Shown here: positions 13,946-17,321 of the stretch, piece after piece
How the letters are laid out: the number at the start of each line of letters is the position of its first letter
Position numbering within the stretch: the first letter of the stretch is position 1
DNA from: Candidatus Alkanophagales archaeon
Lineage (GTDB): Archaea; Halobacteriota; Syntropharchaeia; Alkanophagales; B39-G2
NCBI GenBank assembly: GCA_003661185.1
Contig: QMVQ01000008.1
Location: forward strand, 1 to 17,321
DNA: 17,321 nt
Reading direction: 5' to 3'
The notes under the pieces: generated by a model
What the model was told of the DNA's origin: nothing
Database searches by the model: none
Seen by the model: only the letters and a program-made list of their open reading frames with translations
Position numbers and translations under genes: made by a program

Positions 13946-15916
13946 ATGATTAAAGGGCGATGGATGGAAAAGAAGGACGCATTATCCGTGGCTGTTGAAA
14001 CATATAACGAAATTTTAGACACGATGCGGCATCGCATCGCCGATGCCGAGGCACAGGGCAAGGAATACTACACGCCGCTCGCCGTCGCCGGCGAAGCCGC
14101 CGAAATGCTCATGCGGCAGGGGCAGGTTGACATTGAGGAGCAGAGTCTGTCGCAGGTGCTCGACGGGGCGGACCGCTTAGCCAAGCTTGTTAACCTAAGA
14201 TTCTGCTCTGGGGAAAATGGAGTCGTTACGGTTACTTTTGGGTGGCTGCACGGCGGCGTGATGTTCACAGTGCATCCCCTGGGCATATATCCGGCGAGGA
14301 TTACTGAACCTATATATCCAGTAATTGCATATTACAACAAGAATTGCGATTACTTCTACCACTTCACCGAAAATGCGTATTGTCCGACGAAGTGGCGGAT
14401 GGAGAACCTTCTCAACTCGACCTTCGACTATACCGCCCTTTTCGACCACGGCGGCTCCAGCTACTTCAGCAACAAGGCTTTCGGCGTCGGTCCGAGGGTT
14501 CTCGGGCACCTCGCCGGGCTCGGCGTCATCGCGAAGCAGCGTCCGTTCTACGACCCCAGCATCATCCTGCTCTGGGAGGAGTTGTACTGGCTGAAAAAGG
14601 ATATTAAGAAGCTGAAGGCGAACATTCGGGTTGCGAAGCGTCCGACGCTCCTCAATGCGAAGAAGGCGGAGCTCAAAAAAGTGAAAATAGACTGGAAGTT
14701 CTTCAGGCACTTCCCGATCGAAATACGGTGGCGCAAATACAAGCATCGCCCGGTCTGGCTCCTAATTCAAGAGGTAAAGCGGCTGAAGGATGACCCGAAG
14801 GCTAAGGAGCGCATCGACCACATTGAGGAGCCAAAAGTGATAGAAGACCCATTCCGTGTGCTTTACAAAGCGCGGCGCTGGCATACTTATCCTTACATGT
14901 TCGACAAGGAGCGTGTGCCGCTGAAAAGCGTGGAGGAGTATAAGGAAGAAATAAAGAAGCTGAAAGAGCTAAAGAAGACGCTCAAAAAGCTTTATAAGGA
15001 GCGTATAAGGGCTGAGAACGAGAAGGGGGTTAAATGGCTCAAAGAGGTATACAGACCGACGAAGCGGGCGTTGAAGCAGATAGACAAGACTCCGAGGATG
15101 CGAGAGCTACGGCGGCGCTGGAAAAAGAGGAAAAAGTGGATTTTAAATACCGCCATGAAATACGGGATTGATTGCCTGCCGTATTACAATGAAGGCGCAT
15201 TCCGGGATAAGCCAGAGATTCAGAAGGTGCTGGAAGAATTATATATCCCAACAATCGAACACCCAGAGCTGGGAGAGCGGCTGCGGTTCATAGAGTATGA
15301 GAACTTCCAGAACCTACGGGGCTGCCCCGGCAGGGAGAACATGTTAGGGCACATTTTCCTGCGGAAGTGGCGGCGTGTCGACTTTGCAAGATTGCTCAAG
15401 CATGAAAAAGCTTTCGGGCTTGGCAGGGTGACGTGGCCTGGAGTCCTGAGCGAGCTGCTCTGCAGAGAGTCCCGGGGGCGCTACCACCGCAACTTCCCCA
15501 ACGCCATGGTCTTTAAGACTCCAATTCCGGTGTGGGGCATGGGCGAGTGGAAGGAACTGCCGAGATTCGTCCGCCACCACATTCCGTATCCGCTGCAATA
15601 CCGCCTGATCAGGAATGAACACGGATATCCCTTCATGGAGCAGGACTACGACTACGCTTACCGGGGACGTTGGGAGTGCCGCCCCATACACCCGGCGCAC
15701 GGCTTCCTCACCAATGGCTGTGAGCTTGGGGTGAGAATATGCACATATATCGGGTGGCTGCTTTCGCATCTGATGATGAAAAGGCGCTGGTGTGGCTGGG
15801 TCTCTACTACCGTCGGTGGCTACATGTATTGGCCGACGGATAGGCTCACGCTGCCCCATACCTGGGTAAGTAGGCTCACCCAAGCATGCTACCTGTACGG
15901 GGTATTCAATGTATAA
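13946..15916 (+). CDS. Large orphan protein, Arg/Lys/Trp/Tyr-rich, function unknown
   Basis: A 656-residue protein I cannot assign to a family. Visible features: an N-terminal helical region (about 8-80), an aromatic mixed region (about 85-205), basic coiled-coil-like stretches (about 208-245 and 336-368, e.g. EEIKKLKELKKTLKKLYKER), and a C-terminal half very rich in Trp, Tyr, His and Arg with Cys scattered. No signal peptide, nucleotide-binding motif or clear membrane helix is seen, apart from a weakly hydrophobic WLLSHLMM. A TATA-like AAAATTAATAAATTAT (13928-13943) would fit a start at the in-frame ATG 13964 (MEKKDAL, preceded by AAAGGG) better than 13946. It lies between two IS605-type right ends. 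It could be of viral or other mobile origin, or a lineage-specific gene. Long ORF and codon regularity support it being real. Confidence 0.75.
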   Translation: MIKGRWMEKKDALSVAVETYNEILDTMRHRIADAEAQGKEYYTPLAVAGEAAEMLMRQGQVDIEEQSLSQVLDGADRLAKLVNLRFCSGENGVVTVTFGWLHGGVMFTVHPLGIYPARITEPIYPVIAYYNKNCDYFYHFTENAYCPTKWRMENLLNSTFDYTALFDHGGSSYFSNKAFGVGPRVLGHLAGLGVIAKQRPFYDPSIILLWEELYWLKKDIKKLKANIRVAKRPTLLNAKKAELKKVKIDWKFFRHFPIEIRWRKYKHRPVWLLIQEVKRLKDDPKAKERIDHIEEPKVIEDPFRVLYKARRWHTYPYMFDKERVPLKSVEEYKEEIKKLKELKKTLKKLYKERIRAENEKGVKWLKEVYRPTKRALKQIDKTPRMRELRRRWKKRKKWILNTAMKYGIDCLPYYNEGAFRDKPEIQKVLEELYIPTIEHPELGERLRFIEYENFQNLRGCPGRENMLGHIFLRKWRRVDFARLLKHEKAFGLGRVTWPGVLSELLCRESRGRYHRNFPNAMVFKTPIPVWGMGEWKELPRFVRHHIPYPLQYRLIRNEHGYPFMEQDYDYAYRGRWECRPIHPAHGFLTNGCELGVRICTYIGWLLSHLMMKRRWCGWVSTTVGGYMYWPTDRLTLPHTWVSRLTQACYLYGVFNV

Positions 15917-16136
15917 CATCCTTGAGAAGCGCCCTACGTCAAGATATCGCTTTCGAATCCCGCACGCTCGATGACTCGCTCAACAGCTACGTCACTATTC
16001 CGCCTCATACCACCCGTAATATTTTTTGAGCAGGCCCTTCAGGTTTTAGGCATATCCCGTGGGGCAAGGCTGCTGTGAACGGCCCTATCCCTCACAGCGA
16101 GCTATAAGAGATGCCATCGATTTAACCGATAGTGGT
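15917..16136. other. Non-coding stretch with a probable degenerate IS605-type right end
   Basis: No convincing ORF is present on either strand. From about 16061, GTGGGGCAAGGCTGC resembles ACGGGGCAAGTCTCT just before the intact right end at 13848-13862. It is followed after a gap by a weak hairpin CCATCG-ATTTAA-CGATAGTGG and then GGTTCAC (16134-16140), the same final motif as the first element. This suggests the eroded end of a second element whose body is lost. Resemblance is short and could be chance. Confidence 0.35.
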
Positions 16137-16292
16137 TCACTGAAAAGAGCCAATGACGTAGCCCCACCAAAGGAATGCAGCGCCAAAAATCACGGCGAAC
16201 CACTCGTCCAGCGGATATAGCGTAAATGAATGCAGCAGTGGCGCTAAGACTATTACGCTAAAAAGCCCGGCGACCAACGGCCATAAGTTCAT
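16137..16292 (-). CDS. Small two-helix membrane protein (51 residues)
   Basis: A small ORF beginning MNLWPLVAGLFSVIVLAPLL and ending WWGYVIGSFQ. Two hydrophobic segments (about 4-20 and 31-48) are separated by a short turn with Asp-Glu, giving a helical hairpin. A strong TATA-like AATTATTTATTTATT (complement of 16319-16333) lies about 34 nt before the ATG, supporting expression. No family is recognised. It may be a small subunit or regulator of a membrane complex. Composition is far from random, so it is probably a true gene. Confidence 0.55.
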   Translation of the reverse strand: MNLWPLVAGLFSVIVLAPLLHSFTLYPLDEWFAVIFGAAFLWWGYVIGSFQ

Positions 16293-16318
16293 TTTTATCA
16301 GTGAAAAATCTCAAATGA

Positions 16319-16333
16319 ATAAATAAATAATTT
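16319..16333 (-). promoter_or_regulatory. TATA box of the small membrane protein gene
   Basis: AATTATTTATTTATT on the minus strand, about 34 nt before the start codon at 16292, predicts a leader of only a few nucleotides. Confidence 0.45.
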
Positions 16334-16425
16334 TCGCTCACGCTCTTGAGGAGCCAGAAGGAGAATCTCAGAAAAAGGAGCTTAAAGGTATGGAAGAAAA
16401 TATTAAGATGCGTAATTAGTATTGA

Positions 16426-16499
16426 GCCGGGGTGGCCTAGTGGGTGAGGGCGCCCGACTCATAATCGGGAGGTCGCGGGTTCGAAGCCCGCCCCCGGCA
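16426..16499 (+). tRNA. tRNA with CAU anticodon, probably elongator tRNA-Met
   Basis: A full cloverleaf is visible. The acceptor stem is GCCGGGG (426-432) with CCCCGGC (492-498), discriminator A499. The anticodon stem is CCCGA/UCGGG with loop CUCAUAA, anticodon CAU at 16460-16462. The T arm is GCGGG-UUCGAAG-CCCGC. There is no intron and no encoded CCA. Elongator Met fits best; an Ile2 tRNA whose C34 is modified to agmatidine also reads CAU and cannot be wholly excluded. The acceptor lacks features of initiator tRNA. Confidence 0.95.
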
Positions 16500-16510
16500 T
16501 CCCCGATAGA

Positions 16511-16518
16511 CTTATATT
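16511..16518 (+). promoter_or_regulatory. TATA box of the DUF5518-like gene
   Basis: CTTATATT lies just after the tRNA and about 24-27 nt before the ATGs at 16535 and 16541. The spacing favours a leaderless message beginning near 16541. Confidence 0.4.
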
Positions 16519-16534
16519 CCTGACGCCCCCATGC

Positions 16535-16915
16535 ATGTCCATGGAGGAGAGCACGAAGCGCTTTGTGCTTGCGGTGATAACAGGGCTTCTCGTCATGGTA
16601 TTCCTTGGATTTATCCCCATACTTGGGGCGGTGCTTGCGGGGCTCGTCGCAGGACTCGTCGCGGGCGACAGCATTTCCCGAGGTGCAAAAATTGGATTCT
16701 TCGTCGGCATCTTTGCGATACTACTCCTAGCGCTGTTCGGCGACGCCATAGATGTGCTCAGGGGCAGCTTCATCACAGCCATAATGTGGCTCCTTGCCAT
16801 TGTCGTCGTAATACTGCGGTTTATATGGTGGCTGCTGCTTTTGCTGCTGACCGCAATCCTGTGCCTCATCGGCGGTGCCATCGGCGGCTATTTGAAGAAA
16901 AAAGAGCTCATCTAA
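16535..16915 (+). CDS. Small polytopic membrane protein, DUF5518-like
   Basis: A 126-residue protein (124 if started at ATG 16541, MEESTKRF). After a short polar N-terminus there are about four hydrophobic segments. The first two hold a glycine-rich GAVLAGLVAGLVAGDS stretch followed by GAKIGFFVG. This pattern, a helix, a Gly-zipper helix and a basic turn, is typical of the archaeal DUF5518 family and similar small membrane proteins of unknown role. The C-terminus GGAIGGYLKKKELI is basic and probably cytoplasmic. The stop overlaps the convergent CooC-like gene by 8 nt. Family assignment is tentative. Confidence 0.65.
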   Translation: MSMEESTKRFVLAVITGLLVMVFLGFIPILGAVLAGLVAGLVAGDSISRGAKIGFFVGIFAILLLALFGDAIDVLRGSFITAIMWLLAIVVVILRFIWWLLLLLLTAILCLIGGAIGGYLKKKELI

Positions 16916-17321
16916 AACAAGCGTTTACAATATCACAAACCGCAGCCACAGCCTTGGAATCGTCGGGTAGCTCTATCAAGGGCTTCCCCACAAAGTCGAA
17001 CTCTTTCACCACCTCGTCTTCAGGAATGGTCCCCACGAGCTCCAATCCTGTGTCCTTTATTTTCCCCTCAAGTGCGTCCAGCTCGCTCGTTACTTTATTT
17101 AACACGAGGCAAATCCTGTCAAATTTTATCTGAAGCTTTTCAGCTATGTTTTTTATGGACTTTGCGGTCTCGAGACCCCGGATAGTCGGGTCGCTCACCA
17201 CGAGCAGCGTGCTTACATCACGGACGGTTCTTCTGCTAAGATGTTCGAGTCCCGCCTCGCAATCCACCACGACCTTCGAGAAGCGTCCTGAGAGCTTGTC
17301 TATGAAGTGGCGGAGCATGTC
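16908..17321 (-). CDS. CooC-family (MinD/ArsA-like) ATPase, C-terminal part, gene continues beyond the window
   Basis: The frame is open to the window edge, so only the last 137 or so residues are present. Key signs are VVVDCEAGLEHLSRRT (D-x-E-A-G-L-E-H-L, the CooC Walker-B-like signature), the LLVVSDPTIRGLETA segment, a VLNKV strand for base recognition, and GTIPEDE near the end. CooC ATPases insert or mature nickel in the CO dehydrogenase cluster; close relatives serve acetyl-CoA synthase. The deviant Walker A and N-terminus lie outside. The Met four codons in is internal, not a start. This points to a Wood-Ljungdahl or acetyl-CoA decarbonylase pathway in the host. Confidence 0.85.
   Translation of the reverse strand, partial: DMLRHFIDKLSGRFSKVVVDCEAGLEHLSRRTVRDVSTLLVVSDPTIRGLETAKSIKNIAEKLQIKFDRICLVLNKVTSELDALEGKIKDTGLELVGTIPEDEVVKEFDFVGKPLIELPDDSKAVAAVCDIVNACFR

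Noticed and set aside
16330..16420. Short acidic frame ending KGMEENIKMRN before the tRNA, considered as a Pup-like peptide
   Set aside because: No start codon except a late ATG, no Gly-Gly end, and the region is the upstream control area of the tRNA gene.
1..17321. CRISPR array, rRNA or integrase/attachment site
   Set aside because: No regular spaced repeats, rRNA core sequences or integrase-like frames were seen; no duplicated tRNA 3' end was found elsewhere in the window.

Overview
The window looks like a chromosomal segment of a methanogen-related archaeon, possibly Methanosarcinales, Syntrophoarchaeia or the ANME-1/Methanophagales group. The clues are TATA-type promoters placed about 25-35 nt upstream of start codons, an archaeosine-type radical SAM enzyme (RaSEA), a PEF-CTERM surface protein, a CooC-type ATPase of CO dehydrogenase maturation, and a tRNA gene without encoded CCA. 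The lineage is inferred; no rRNA or other taxonomic marker is present.

Region 1 (56-5134, minus strand) is the highlight. It is a compact operon encoding, in transcription order, an ARC/Mpa-type AAA+ proteasomal ATPase and then two different members of the Pup ligase/depupylase (PafA/Dop) family. The two ligase-fold genes overlap by ATGA. This is the core of an actinobacterial pupylation-proteasome pathway in an apparently archaeal context. The PafA-like protein has Cys (C74) where the family has its catalytic Asp, and it carries a long charged C-terminal extension ending near a Gly-Gly. The Dop-like protein keeps the Asp (D77) but has lost the Glu of the conserved His-Glu-Asn motif. No obvious Pup gene is visible.

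Region 2 (5252-9814) is a cell-surface and glycan block. It holds a divergent UppP/BacA-like membrane diphosphatase, a secreted heavily sequon-bearing PEF-CTERM protein, and a two-gene operon (DegT-type aminotransferase, then Gfo/Idh/MocA dehydrogenase) of the kind that makes 3-amino sugar nucleotides for N-glycans. A small acidic leaderless ORF (7633-7779) and an 18-bp perfect palindrome sit between them.

Region 3 (10156-12564) contains a tandem-MgtE-domain cation transporter with an operator-like palindrome in its promoter, and the archaeosine enzyme RaSEA.

Region 4 (about 12565-13900) is a decayed IS200/IS605-family (IS1341-type) element with a ribbon-helix-helix gene and a tnpB that is frameshifted and lacks its zinc finger. 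It is followed by a 656-residue orphan protein gene (13946-15916) and by what looks like a second degenerate IS605-type right end (about 16061-16140).

Region 5 (16137-17321) has a 51-residue two-helix membrane protein, a CAU-anticodon tRNA, a DUF5518-like small membrane protein, and the 3' part of a CooC-family ATPase gene that runs off the window.
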